A DNA stretch of 64,000 bases from Litomosoides sigmodontis (lineage: Eukaryota; Nematoda; Chromadorea; Rhabditida; Onchocercidae), in assembly GCA_963070105.1 (NCBI GenBank), contig OY718808.1:2220238-2284237 (forward strand). Reading direction: 5' to 3'. Made by a program: the position numbers and the translations under genes. The notes below the pieces were generated by a model. That model saw only the letters and a program-made list of their open reading frames with translations. It did not search any database and was not told the DNA's origin. Of this stretch, positions 35,801 to 47,618 are shown piece after piece; the first letter of the stretch is position 1, and every line of letters starts with the position of its first letter.

Positions 35801-38281
35801 GACTGGAGATGTTGATGATGCACAGCGAATAATTTATCAGTATAGTCAAGTGATACGACAGTATGGATTTCCACCAGAGTTTTTTAACCTTCCAAAACAG
35901 GAAGCGGTTTGTTTTTTTTCGATAGGTGCACTGCTTTGAATTTTATTAAATAATGAAAAAATCTTTCATTTATTTTCAGTTTAGCTTAAAATTAGTTTCA
36001 TAACTTCTCGATTTATTTAACGAATGAACACATACCACCGCTTGATTCCAACGATAAAAACATCTAGCTGATTGATTCTATCTTCGTCTGCCGATTCTAA
36101 CGGTTGTTTTTTGCTAAAGATTATGAAACATATAGGTGTCGAAGCGTGCTGGCTATCCTCTGAGACCAGAATTTGTCGAAAGTTTATACTATGTTTATCG
36201 AGCTACGAAAGATCCTTTGTTATTAGAGATTGCTGCTGAAGTGGTTGATGTAAGTCATTTTAATGACTAAAGTCATTCGAATTTTTGTTAGTATCTATTC
36301 CACTGAGTATTATTCTGCTAATTTTAGCTTGCACTAAGAGTGGAAGAAATGCAGTGGATTTCTGTGCTTTTCAGTTTTCAAAATTGGCAAAGTATTTATT
36401 GTCCAAAACATGTGCAGAAATAATATTGTGTCAGTTAATATGTTATGTTCTCCTACGGACTTAATATATCCGCCTAATCTATTAATTTAAGGCGATAGAA
36501 CACAGTTGCCGTACGAGCTGTGGATATGCCACAGTTGTAAATGCCGAATATCACTCTGTTGAAGACAGGTTAATTCCATGTACTATTTAGAATTGCTTTT
36601 CTCATTACTGATGATTCAATACAGTAATAAATAAGATCACCGAAATTCTCTGATTAATTTCTTAAAAAATAACAGGATGGAATCGTTTTTCCTTTCGGAA
36701 ACGACAAAATATCTTTATTTGATCTTCGATCCAGATAATTTCATCAATGCTGATGGAACGATGGCACGTGTTATCGAAACACCAAATGGGCGGTGTGTTA
36801 TCGATGGTGAATTTTGTATTTGAAAAGGCTACATTGCATCACTTTTAGTTTCAGCAGTACTTTTGTTTTTTATTAATCTCTTGCAGAAATTCAAGTGTAG
36901 TCTGTAGGTGGTTTGTCTTTACAACAGTTATGTTTTCGCGAAGTAAAAAAGTTCGTCATTTTTAGCTGGTGGCTATATATTCAATACGGAAGCACATCCG
37001 CTTGATCCAGCAATTGTTTACTGCTGCAGTGCAAAACGTAACAGTGATTTGGAAATGATAGCAAGATTCGAAAATAGCATTGATTTTGCCTCACTAGCTG
37101 GAATTTTTGATGAAACGTTACATCCGTTTGGAAGGCGATCAAATATTGTAAATGATTTTTTCTCCTTAGTTGTTAATTAGTATTTTTGGTTCCCTGGAAT
37201 TTATGTGGATTGATTAGTTTGAATATATATGCTTTATGAACAGTTTATGGTGATTAGTTCGCTTGATTAAATATTTTTCATGGATTTCTAAATAACGACT
37301 TGTTAACGAGTGATATTACAGTTAGCTAGTAATGTTCTACCGTTATAACGTTTAAATGTTGCCATTCTAATTAGTTTTTGTAGATTAGAGAAGATATGAA
37401 ACCCGTTTTTTTAATTTATCAGTCTTGTAGGCTTTTTATGGTCCTTTCATCATTACAAATTAAATAAATCAGTAAATCCACCAATCTATCAATAAATCCA
37501 TCAAATAAAGCACTCGAATTCTTAGGAAAGGGTGGAAAATGATGTAAATAGTGTCCGGACTACCGCAAAGGACGAAAATTTTCTTGAGCAGTCGTCAACA
37601 AATTCTTCGTTGTATGATTACATCGCTGTATATGATGATCGCTGTTTGGTGAGAGTTACTTTGTTTGCTAGATAATTTATAGCTTAAGAATAAGGCGAAA
37701 TATATGGACTATGTACAACGCTTGTAAAGTTTTAAGTAGTGTGTTAAATAAATAGACAGAGTAGAGCTGCTATCATTTCTGATTTCTTATGAGTTTTATT
37801 TTTTGGTTAAGCTTTTAGTTTATTTTATATTTCAGAATTGCTGTTGGCCTACAGATTTGAACGTTGAAAATGTGCCGCTGCGCCGTTTTTTGAATATGCT
37901 GTTTGTCAATTACATTTATCCTGATGCGGGTGTTCAGTTCATTTCCGGATTAATCTGTTTGTCTACTGGTAACAATTGGTGCTCAAATTCCATTATTTCA
38001 GAAAAAATCTAAAGTACCAAGGGAAATAAAATCATATATTCTCCAAGGTTAGATTTTCGAAATTCTTTTTCGCAAAATCTCCAATGTTTCTCGTTATAGA
38101 TGTGCACAAAGTGGATGCCACTGCGAAGTTTGGTTCTGTTGATGAAATACGCTTCAATAAATTTCGTTATCGTAGTATGGTTGAAGTGAGCTATGATATA
38201 CTTTTAACATCGCCACTTTCTTATCTTTCAAGGTTTACTGGGTTAGGACAGGTGAAACCTAAATCCGATGATGCACTGTAG
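32843..38281 (+). CDS. EDEM2-like ER degradation-enhancing alpha-mannosidase (GH47)
   Basis: GH47 protein of the ER lumen that helps trim mannose from misfolded glycoproteins and route them to ER-associated degradation. Exons: 32843-32955, 33510-33601, 33824-33942, 34269-34362, 34467-34593, 34843-34933, 35090-35354, 35604-35728, 35796-35906, 36136-36249, 36492-36568, 36676-36806, 36966-37147, 37526-37648, 37836-37968, 38100-38281; sum 2079 bp (692 aa), longer than human EDEM2. Residues 1-27 form a signal peptide ([17 protein letters not shown]). GH47 landmarks: [20 protein letters not shown] from 71, [11 protein letters not shown] near 117, [20 protein letters not shown] near 173, CTAGVGT near 193, [14 protein letters not shown] from 269, [25 protein letters not shown] from 443, [10 protein letters not shown] near 492. 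Residues after about 550 form a less conserved tail ending DDAL, with no standard KDEL signal. Intron 4 is GC-AG. Residues 213-228 look like an insertion relative to human EDEM2 and may be intron sequence. First gene of a probable operon with dars-2. Confidence 0.96.
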
Positions 38282-39031
38282 TGGTATAGTAGTGATTATT
38301 TTGTATCATATTTATGTTTACTTACTGTAACTCAAACGATGGACAACGTTTTGTAGTAGTTATCGCAATTGTTGATTTACACCTACACTACTTGAATTAT
38401 CTTTGTTAAATTGTCTGAATTTCTTAAGTTATCATTGCTTCCGACAACACTATTTTTTTCGCTGTCGGAATTGCATGATCTTTCATATTTCACATGGTTT
38501 TAGTGCAGGAAGTACTTCACTTGAAATTTCGGGTTGCTTTAACTTATTTAATATTAATTATTGTTGTCATTTTCTTTTAATTGGTTTTTTTCGTAATGCA
38601 AATGAGGTTTGGCTGGTTGTATTACCAGTTTTTAGATTTCTTTGTTAAATTTCAGATATTGATTATTATTCTTCTTTATACTCATATGTTTTTTTAACTT
38701 TAAACACTTAATTCAATCATTTTTTATAGTTTTATTATGAAATCTAATCTTACTATGAACGTTTTCTTGTTAGTGTTGCTGTGTACAAAATAATAAATTT
38801 ATTTGAAATTGTTTTATTCTAGTAATGCAACATTGCAGTTATGCTCAACGTTTACAGCCCATACTAATATTTTTCAAGATAAAGGGACCTCATCATGTTA
38901 TTGTGCCGTAATCGTGTTTATTCCCGACATTTAGGGGTTGCACATTTGGGGCTTTATCTTGAGCTCATATGATTTAAACTATGCTTCTTAACTTTTTCCT
39001 ACTTTACCACTGCGCAATTTAAATAAGTAGT
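38282..39031 (+). other. Intercistronic spacer between EDEM2-like and dars-2
   Basis: Short AT-rich spacer of about 750 bp holding the probable EDEM2 3' UTR and poly(A) signal, and no exon that I can support. This is longer than a typical C. elegans operon gap (about 100 bp) but short compared with the other spacers here. Confidence 0.7.
38792..38797 (+). terminator. Candidate poly(A) signal AATAAA, EDEM2-like gene
   Basis: Canonical AATAAA 511 bp after the EDEM2-like stop and about 245 bp before the dars-2 trans-splice acceptor, the order expected inside a nematode operon. Chance occurrence cannot be excluded in such AT-rich sequence. Confidence 0.5.
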
Positions 39032-39042
39032 TAGTTGTTTAG
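39032..39042 (+). other. Probable SL trans-splice acceptor, dars-2
   Basis: AGTTGTTTAG ends at 39042, 8 nt before the first ATG. There is no room for a cis-spliced upstream exon between it and the EDEM2 gene that I can recognise, so spliced-leader addition is likely. Confidence 0.6.
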
Positions 39043-39050
39043 GTGGATAA

Positions 39051-42000
39051 ATGATGTTACGATTTCGACTGCTACTGCTGTTGCATGACAAGAGTTTTTC
39101 TATTTCTCGGCGATTTTCTGTTAATGACTTCACGCTTCGTACACATACATGTGGAGAATTACGTGTAGGACATGAAAGTTCGTTTATTCCTTCTTTTGCT
39201 TTGTATTTTAGAGTTTCATTTGCGCACATTTAGTGTATGTTTGGAGAGAACGCCATAAATAATACATGTCTATGAAAGTAATTTCTTTTATTTTGCAAAA
39301 TTAGATATGGGTTTTGGTTTGTAAATGAGATTTGTTTTGTTTGTTATATCTGAGAGTGATTCCTCCATAGATCATTATTGGCTTCCAAAATTGTTTTTGT
39401 TCAGACCAAAAAGTTACTCTGTACGGATGGTTACAATTCAATCGTCTGAATCGTTTTCTTATTTTACGAGATTCGTATGGCTGTGTGCAAGCCAGAATCC
39501 CTGAAGAAAGGAAGGATTTAGTCGAACGAATCAAAATGATCAATTGCGAATCTGCTTTAAAAATTGAAGGGGTAGTTGTAGATAGAGGTGAGCAATACCG
39601 TAATGAAAATATGCGAACGGGAGACGTTGAGGTAAATTTTTATTTGTAAAACATGATAACGTTATTCTACATACATGAGATCTGCTAAACTGTTTTTTTT
39701 TTTTGCATCTGAATTTTGGTTTTTAATCATTTCCTAACGAAAATTCAAAATATGAAATACTTGCTCATGATTTTCAGCTTCAGACATTTTGAAAAAACTT
39801 CCATTATCACTGGAAGTCATTGCAGGTACTAGTGAATAACTTAGAACTGTTGAGCGCTTCACCGCCATATTATCCGCTGAATGAATTAACATCGACGGAA
39901 GAAACGAAACTCCGATATCGTTTCCTTTATTTGAGAACAAAGCGGATGCAACGAGCACTTAGGTTCTTTTCCGTATTTTTGGTCTATATTTCTATGTAAA
40001 TAAATATGAAGAAACTATATCTTTTGTCTAAAATAAATATGGTGATTTGATTTTCGTACGACTTTTTTTCAAGACTGAGAGCAAATGTCGTTCATGGGAT
40101 ACGGAAGTATTTGATCGAAAAAGCAAATTTTGTTGAGGTAATCTTTCGTGGTACTGTTACTATGGTTGTGTTATAAAGTTTGAAATGCTTCACTACATTC
40201 TCTGAGTACATTTCAAATAATTTTTAAAATTTTCAAATATATTTCAACTGATGCAGGTGGAGACACCGACTCTGTTTCGTCGAACTCCTGGTGGTTCAAA
40301 TGAGTTTATTATTCCTGCACCGAAACCAAATTGCGGAAAGTTTTATTCTTTGCCTCAAAGTCCTCAGCAATTCAAGCAGTTACTGATGTGCGGTGGTATT
40401 GATAGATACTTTCAGGTAGACGGAATATGTAATTTATTTTTGGAATTATGAGTGAATTCGTTGCAATTTGAAAGATATCATGTATAATAATCGGTATAAT
40501 GCTTTGTTAAATGTGAGATCCTGAAATAAATGTGTTTTGGGACTCGTATATTGTTTTGAACAATAGGAGTGGAGTGGATTGACAGCAAAGGGTTGAGAAA
40601 AAAATCAAACATTAATTGAAAATTTTTGAAGATTGCTAGGTGCTATCGTGATGAGGGAGCCAAATCAGATCGGCAACCTGAATTTACACAAGTTGACGTC
40701 GAATTATCTTTCACGGATCAAGATAATGTTATGAAACTGATAGAGAACATTATTGTGGAATCGTGGCCTAAAGAACTGGTGTGTTTTTTTAATTAGATAT
40801 CTTTCTGTGAATTCTGGAAATCATTCCGACGAGCAAAATTTTAGAGGCAAAGTAGGCAATATGCGTTTATAGCTACAATTTCAGGACGATTTGAAGCCTT
40901 CCGCACCGTTTAAAAGAATGAAGTATCTGAAGGCAAATCGTTTATTCGGTACCGATAAGCCAGATCTGCGTATTCCATGGAGTATTAAAGATTGCACTTC
41001 TGACTTTCCATTTCTGCACAAACGTGAAATTCCAAATTTTGCTGTAAAAGTTTTCATTGCCAGAGGTGCAGAAAGTGTTGTTAATGAGCAGAATTTGAAA
41101 AAATGGACTCAAATTTTGCGAGACAGTGCTTTATTACGGGTATGCAGTGTTTTGATTCCATTTCAGTTCTTTTTTTCATCCAACTCTTAACAGTGTAAAA
41201 CTCGTGGGTAGATTACGGTTTTATGCTTGTAATAACTCTCCTGTTCATTTTGAGGTCTGCCTGCGTCGTTATGTCTTTTAACATTTTGATAGAAAAAGCC
41301 GATATCAAAGAAATCATTGCTGTCTTGTACTGACATTATTACTGTTTAAAAGAAAATTTCAGGATTTTAAATTGTTAAAAGCGTCCGAAAAGAATTGGTT
41401 TATGGAAATTCGAAATGACGTTCTGATAGAAAAATTTGAGATTAAAGAAAAAGATGTTGCTGTTATATCGTGAGCTTTTTTCTTGATTTTTATAATAGAT
41501 GCTTATGCTTTAAACTAGTGTTGCACTACGAATTCCATTAATTAGTGAGTGGTTGAAGATCATGCAGTGTCCCTCTGGCTGTCAATGAACAGTTTTTATA
41601 AGTGACAGTGTCCGGTAAAGAAAACGGTACTAATGTAGTAAAGCAAGTAGTGCTCACTTCTCTCATTTTATCTGGTGCTATTATTTTATCTTTTATTGCA
41701 TATCGTAAGTAGTTAGCATTTAATTAGTTTCTTTTGAAAGATGTAGAACTAAGCGGTTTTGTTTATGTGGGGAGATGATATCGGCGTACGATGGACACTT
41801 GGTCAGCTACGGCACTTGATCGGTGATGCAATGCATCTGCGAGCCGAGCAACGTATGGAATTTGTTTGGATAACACATTTTCCGCTGTTCACAGTTAATG
41901 CAGAAGGTCGTCTGGAAAGTGCTCATCATCCTTTCACTGCTCCCATGCCGGATGATTTACCACTGCTCTACGAGCCGAACAAACTTCTTTCGATTACTGG

Positions 42001-43080
42001 TTTCTTTTTATCTTTAATATTTTTGTAAAAAGTGTAGCTAAGTAAAAAGGTTTTGTTACTGCATGCAATTCCACCAAAAAAATTTTTTACTTACTTTGAA
42101 ATGTGTATTGTATTTGTTATAAGAAGAACGTTGGAAGATGTTGCAGGTCAGCATTATGATTTGGTGTTAAATGGTGTTGAGTTGGGTGGTGGCTCAATCC
42201 GAATTCATAATGAGGATATTCAACGACATGTGTTATCTACGGTACTTGGTGAATCTTCAAAAGAATTTGTATGTTTTTTTTAAAAGAACTTGTATGAAGC
42301 ATTAGTTGTCTTTTCATTTCATTTAAAACATTTGGTATTGATTATATAAATTATCAAACATAAATAATTTATGTACTGAACTATGTTGCGAGTTTGCCTC
42401 TATCCATTTTTATTGTTAAACGTAGCTGGCATCGAACCACTACTACTTTTCATAAATATTCTGGTTTCTAGTTAGTTTCTTTTTTTATACTTTGCGACAA
42501 ATGTATCATGGATCTTAGTAATTACATTCAGGAGCACATGCTAAGAGCATTATCCTATGGCGCTCCACCTCATGGTGGTTTTGCAATTGGTCTTGATCGG
42601 TATATAGCTTTACTTGTTGGACGAGGAGACTCAAGTGTCCCAATTCGAGATGTTATTGCTTTTCCGAAAAGTATTGAAGGCAACGATCTAATGACTAATT
42701 GTCCTGTTGAAGCCACTCCATTACAATTAAGCAGGTGTGAATAGCATTAAATTTCAGTTGATTTTAAGTGCGTTTTATTTTTGAGACATGGCTTTTCAAA
42801 ATTGAGTTAATCCTAACGAGTTGGTTTCGCGTGTTGAATTTTTGAGCATGTAGAATAGGTGCTATTCTAATAATATAATCAGTCAACATAGTAATATTGA
42901 TAATATGTAAAAAATTATGTGGAATAAGGAGCTTTTTCTGGTAATTTAGCCATTTTTTCTGAATATTTGCATAGTCGTACATTTAGATATGGTATCTCCT
43001 GTCCTGTAATGAATGCCGTAAAGAAAACAGATGATGAAATTCTGGAGGAAAGAGATGGCAAAATTAAATCGTCACGTTGA
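39051..43080 (+). CDS. dars-2: Aspartyl-tRNA synthetase, mitochondrial
   Basis: Class II synthetase charging tRNA-Asp in the mitochondrial matrix. Exons: 39051-39177, 39405-39631, 39826-39962, 40074-40137, 40257-40415, 40632-40778, 40885-41139, 41363-41469, about 41767-41999, 42147-42268, 42532-42734, 42987-43080; sum 1875 bp (624 aa) against 645 in human DARS2. Residues 1-25 are basic and hydrophobic ([20 protein letters not shown]), fitting a targeting peptide. The anticodon-binding OB fold (about 30-150) includes [11 protein letters not shown]. Catalytic core: [17 protein letters not shown] from 186, [14 protein letters not shown], motif 2 RCYRDEG at 241-247 with [12 protein letters not shown], the bacterial/mitochondrial GAD insert (about 290-425), [30 protein letters not shown], and motif 3 AIGLDR ending at 549. 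The short last exon matches the human C-terminus. The exon 8/9 join has a good donor but no AG acceptor in the required phase. Confidence 0.96.
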
Positions 43081-45082
43081 CGATTTATTGTTTTATTGGA
43101 CTGCTGCTGTTACCTGTTTATGTGCATAGGAAATATGTAATTTGAAGCGAAATATGATTAATTATTTGTAAATTAAAGTCAGTGTTTAACTGGCATTTGC
43201 ACATCTCAGAACATTGTTGTCATTTTGTTTCGCTTTAGAAATTAATAGCAATGAATTGTTTTGGTTACAAGGTGTGTAAACACGAACATTAAATGGACAA
43301 GGTAGTAAATGAAGAAATTTGATTGAAAGAATTACAAAACTAGGTTGATCATGATTTTCATTCATAATTAACTAAAGTTTTTTCGTTTAAACACTGAAGT
43401 GCTTATGGATTGCTGTGAATTAAATTCCATTTCATAGGTCAAATATTGGAATGATTACACTTTGGTAAAATAATAAGACGATCGATGCTATTGATTGTGG
43501 TCGAATTTACACGGAGGAACGAACTAATTAAATTGGAAAAGAGACTGGCATTTGAACTAAATTATAAAATGAGCAACGTAGGTTATTCTTGCAATATCTC
43601 CGACACCACTGGAATGTTTCAATGTGAAAAGTTGAAAACTGGATTGTTGTAGAATGAATACGCTTATCGTTATTCTGCTCTTTCCAGTCACATTTCTAGT
43701 TGAAATAGCATGGCGATGGAATAACAGTAGTTTAAACCAGTTCTAAACCACGGAATGATTTCCCTTGTGTTACGTGAAGATGGACGAAGACTTTGGTATT
43801 AAAAGATTAAAAGGGAGGATGATGCATAAGCAAGCTCGATGGATGTTTGTTTGATAAAGGATAGTGAATTGTGATCGCTCATTGTTGTGCATCAATAAAT
43901 CATTGAAATTTCAAACTTCCAATTTCTCATCTGTATTTTTTTCCATTTCAAATAGTGTGCTTTTTTTTTCTGACATTTTCATTGAATCTGATCAAATTAC
44001 ATCTATGAAGTCTTGTTTTTTGTTGAAAAATTTTTTGAGAATTTGAATTGAATATATAAATAAAGAAGTTGTAGTAGTTTCAGTATTAGCGTTTAGCTTT
44101 TATTTTTATTTTTTTGGAATAATGCTCATTGATGTACGGATATGTAATCATGCCACCAAAATATGGGACGATAGCTTTAGTCATTTTAAATTTAGTTTAT
44201 GTAATTTTAGAGGGAGAAATAAAAACTTCAAAGCTAACAGAGATTTTTATAATACTTCATAGATGTATTATAAAAATCTGTACTGCTCAACTTAATATAC
44301 TGCTAAAACTGCTCTCACTGTACTGTTAAAAATATGCTGAATGGCAAAATCTATGATTAGTTATTGATTTTATCACTAATCGTTGCATATTTACGATAAT
44401 GTTACAGTGAACGGTTTCATTGTAGTTCCTTTTTTGTTTTTTTGAAATAATAAAGTATTGTAATTTTTAGTGTTCCTCTTTCGGTTGTAAAATATTTTTG
44501 GTAAAAAAGGGAAAAAGAGAAAATTGCAGAGCGTTAATTATTTAATAATAAATACGAATATAGCACAGAATTAAGTGATGCGAAACTATTCCACTCTTTT
44601 CATTCCCTTACTGTAACAGAAAATTTCTACAAAAATTCACAACCTATTGTACATCAAATTCATTTCACACACTCTTACGTTCGTAACTTCCGCTCAACTC
44701 TCTCATGTAATAGAAAAGAAACTCTAAGAAGCTTGAGAAGGTAAGTAAAGTAATAAGTAATAAATAGGAAGTTTTGTTTAACGAATATTTGAAAGATAAA
44801 AGGAGAATGAGTAATTCGTTGTTTAAATCTTCATTGCTTTCATGATTGCTTTTTGGTTTCAATTCTTTTAGCAAAAGCGATTGGTGAGAGGGTAAGTGAT
44901 CAAAGTAAAACAAGCAATGAAATTTTAAATGGTAATAAATTGTTGATTTGCAATATTAATACTTAAATTTCAAATTTGTATCTGCTAAGTTACACTTAAG
45001 CTGTTTGCTATTTGCGCTTACTTTATGTCGTAAAAAATTTGCTTGAAAAAAAATTGTTTAAATTGCTTAAAAAATGTTTAAA
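43081..45082. other. Intergenic region after dars-2
   Basis: About 2 kb of AT-rich sequence holding the dars-2 3' UTR and the upstream region of the next gene. Open frames are short and lack recognisable features. No gene seen. Confidence 0.65.
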
Positions 45083-45095
45083 TTGATAATTTCAG
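45083..45095 (+). other. Probable SL trans-splice acceptor, Cys-rich protein
   Basis: TTGATAATTTCAG ends at 45095, leaving a 27-nt leader before the first ATG of the signal-peptide exon. It is the best acceptor consensus near that start. Confidence 0.6.
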
Positions 45096-45122
45096 CAATA
45101 AACTATCTCAAATTTCATTGAA

Positions 45123-47618
45123 ATGATGTCGCTAATGTCACTATGGCTAACTCTTATCATACTTTTGCTACAACAACCGCAAAGTGTTATAAGTGAAAAT
45201 TTGAACACATCACTGATAGCATCATCATCATCATCGTCATCATCGTCATCATCATCATCCAGGTAATCAGTTACAAGTTTAAAATAATTTTGTAAAAAAA
45301 AAATATTTTCTAAATGATAAGTAGAAGTTGCTAAACTTCGCTTAGAAAGAAAAAAAAAAAAGGGGGGAAAGATGAAAATGAAAATACAAACGAGAAGGTT
45401 TTGCAGCCTTAGCTTACACACGGTTGATCAGGCGACGTGTTGCGGAAGATGTGCAGTAGCGATGATCAATGATTTGATTGGAAGGATTGGAAAAAGTGAA
45501 ACGTCAAATCTGATCAGTCTTAATTACAACAGCTTCTTGTTTGCAATGTCTAACGCTACCATTCTTCATCACTTTTGCAAGTTTGTCAAAACTTTTCAAC
45601 GTCTTTTTGATAACTAAAAAAAGAAAAACATTCGATTAAAATTCCTTTTTTCCCTACAAACATTATTGTTTGCTTGCTTACTTTCTTCGTTCTTTCAATT
45701 TTGGTTTTTTTTTTCGCGTGAGAAAAAACCGGATTTTTAAAATTTTACACCTTTCAGTTTTTCGTCTTTTTTTTTTCTTTATAAATCGTGTTTTTTCTTT
45801 ATTTGTAATACTCACTTGTTGTTAAAAACAAACAAATTGTTTCTCAAACAAGTAGTTTACTTATCAATTTATATTTTGATTTCTTTGCGTAGTTGTTGTT
45901 AGGATAGAAATTAAGTAAATATTTCAGTAACTCAGCAGCGAAGATACTGGTTGAAGGAGCAAAATTAATTTAATTATGGGTGCTGTAGCATGTAGAAGAT
46001 GCACCGCGCGGCATTTGACACTTACTGTCATTAATTTTATGCATAATTAACTTCTGACTTAACATGCTTTAAAATTAACATTTCAGGGAATTTCATCAAT
46101 TTGAACATTGCTGTTCAACGTGTGGCCCCAGTTATTCACGAGAAATTTTAATGGGATTATCTCAAATTATCGATCATATCTGCGTTTATAATTTCAAAGG
46201 TATTGGATGATTTTTGCAAATTTATTGAAGTTAAAATATTCATTTTTCTCCTCAAAATTTTGCACCTTAAAAAAGCATACTTAAAACAGATCGCTATTTT
46301 CTTTCAAATTTTATACATTTAACTATTTTACATAATTAAATGTCTTCATGAAGTTAAAATTTGCGTCATTTTTAGTGCTTCTCAGAATTATCACCATTTT
46401 TTAAATAAATTTTTGGAAAATTAATCTTTAAAATATGTAATAAATAATTTTTCAAAGAATTACATCAATTTCCGCCATTACAAAAAATTTCCATTTACAA
46501 AATTATTCTAAAATGTTACCTCAGACATCAAAGAGAATTTTGGTTGCCTGGCTCGTTTGGATTCACAAATGCGCCATCTTTGCATACATACGTGTACGGC
46601 GCATCAGGAAGCGTTTCACTCTATGGTTCGAAATTTTCGACATTTCATGCTTAACAATGATGTAACCGTTCTTGAAAATTACCTAAATGAGTCATGCGAG
46701 TAGGTTCCTTAAATGTTTGCTTCAAATATGAAATTTAATACTATCAAAAATTTTTACACAACGATTATAGGATTGAGATGACACTTTAGGTATGCTTAGA
46801 CAAGCCAAAAATGATAAACTTTGCAGTCATAGAACAATATTTTGCAATAGTTTTCGTTTTTTTTTAAATTTTTAATTTAATTAACTTAGTAGCCAATTGA
46901 ATGTTAATTTATTTATTTAAAAAGGTATGTGCTTTGTTCATTGCATTGTGATGTTCCACTAATTGCGCGTAATTGCGACTATGAAACAACCGAAAAAGTA
47001 ATTGCATTAATGAAGAAGTCATTTAAATCGTTGGAGAAGATGGCACTCAACGTAGCTCTCATTAACAGGTTCATTTCATTCCATTTCATTTCATTTCATT
47101 TCATTTCACCACATCACCAATGAGTAAAATTGCAATAATTCTACGACAAATATCATAATTATGATATTACCATAAAGAGGAGAATATCAAATGTTCGGGT
47201 AATTTATGCTAATTTTACCGCACCTATGGATGAGTTGAATTTTGAACAAGTAAATCTTAGCATCATCCATGCTCAACAATAAAGATTTAAAAGTGGTATG
47301 TGCGCTTGAAAGATGAGCTAAAAATTTAACACATGTTTAATGCAGTGTGTAATTTACTACTAGGACAATTAAAAGTTCCTGTTGCAAAATGAAATTTATT
47401 AGGTGAATTTCAGATGGCCTCAAGCATGTGCTGAAATTACAACCTATAGGATACCAAAGCAAAATTTAACACTCTCGCATGCGAGTAATTTGAGTGCCAT
47501 CAACAATTATCAGTTGCATGATGCGAAGCGAATTGAAGCAAATGGTTGTAAAAGTCAAGAATTCCTGAAATTCCTATCATTACTGTTATCATTATTCATT
47601 CTTATCATACTGCAATAA
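45123..47618 (+). CDS. Cysteine-rich secreted or GPI-anchored nematode protein
   Basis: Not assigned to a family with confidence; the cysteine pattern faintly recalls nematode CPG4-type chondroitin proteoglycan domains. Exons: 45123-45262, 46087-46199, 46525-46699, 46925-47068, 47414-47618, summing to 777 bp (258 aa) with all junction phases agreeing. Residues 1-24 form a signal peptide (SLWLTLIILLLQQPQSVISE). A run of 13 serines follows (about 34-46), encoded by mixed TCA/TCG, then a cysteine-rich body (about 48-205) with HCCSTCG, CIHTCTAH and CSLHCD and predicted helices. The last 18 residues (FLKFLSLLLSLFILIILQ) are hydrophobic and end the protein without a cytoplasmic tail, as in GPI-anchor signals. 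Ser runs could carry glycosaminoglycan or O-glycans, although no SG pair is seen in the run. Likely cell surface or extracellular. Confidence 0.78.
47069..47106. repeat. Short (ATTTC)n pentamer run
   Basis: About seven ATTTC pentamers, one imperfect, immediately after the exon 4 donor of the Cys-rich gene. Confidence 0.85.
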
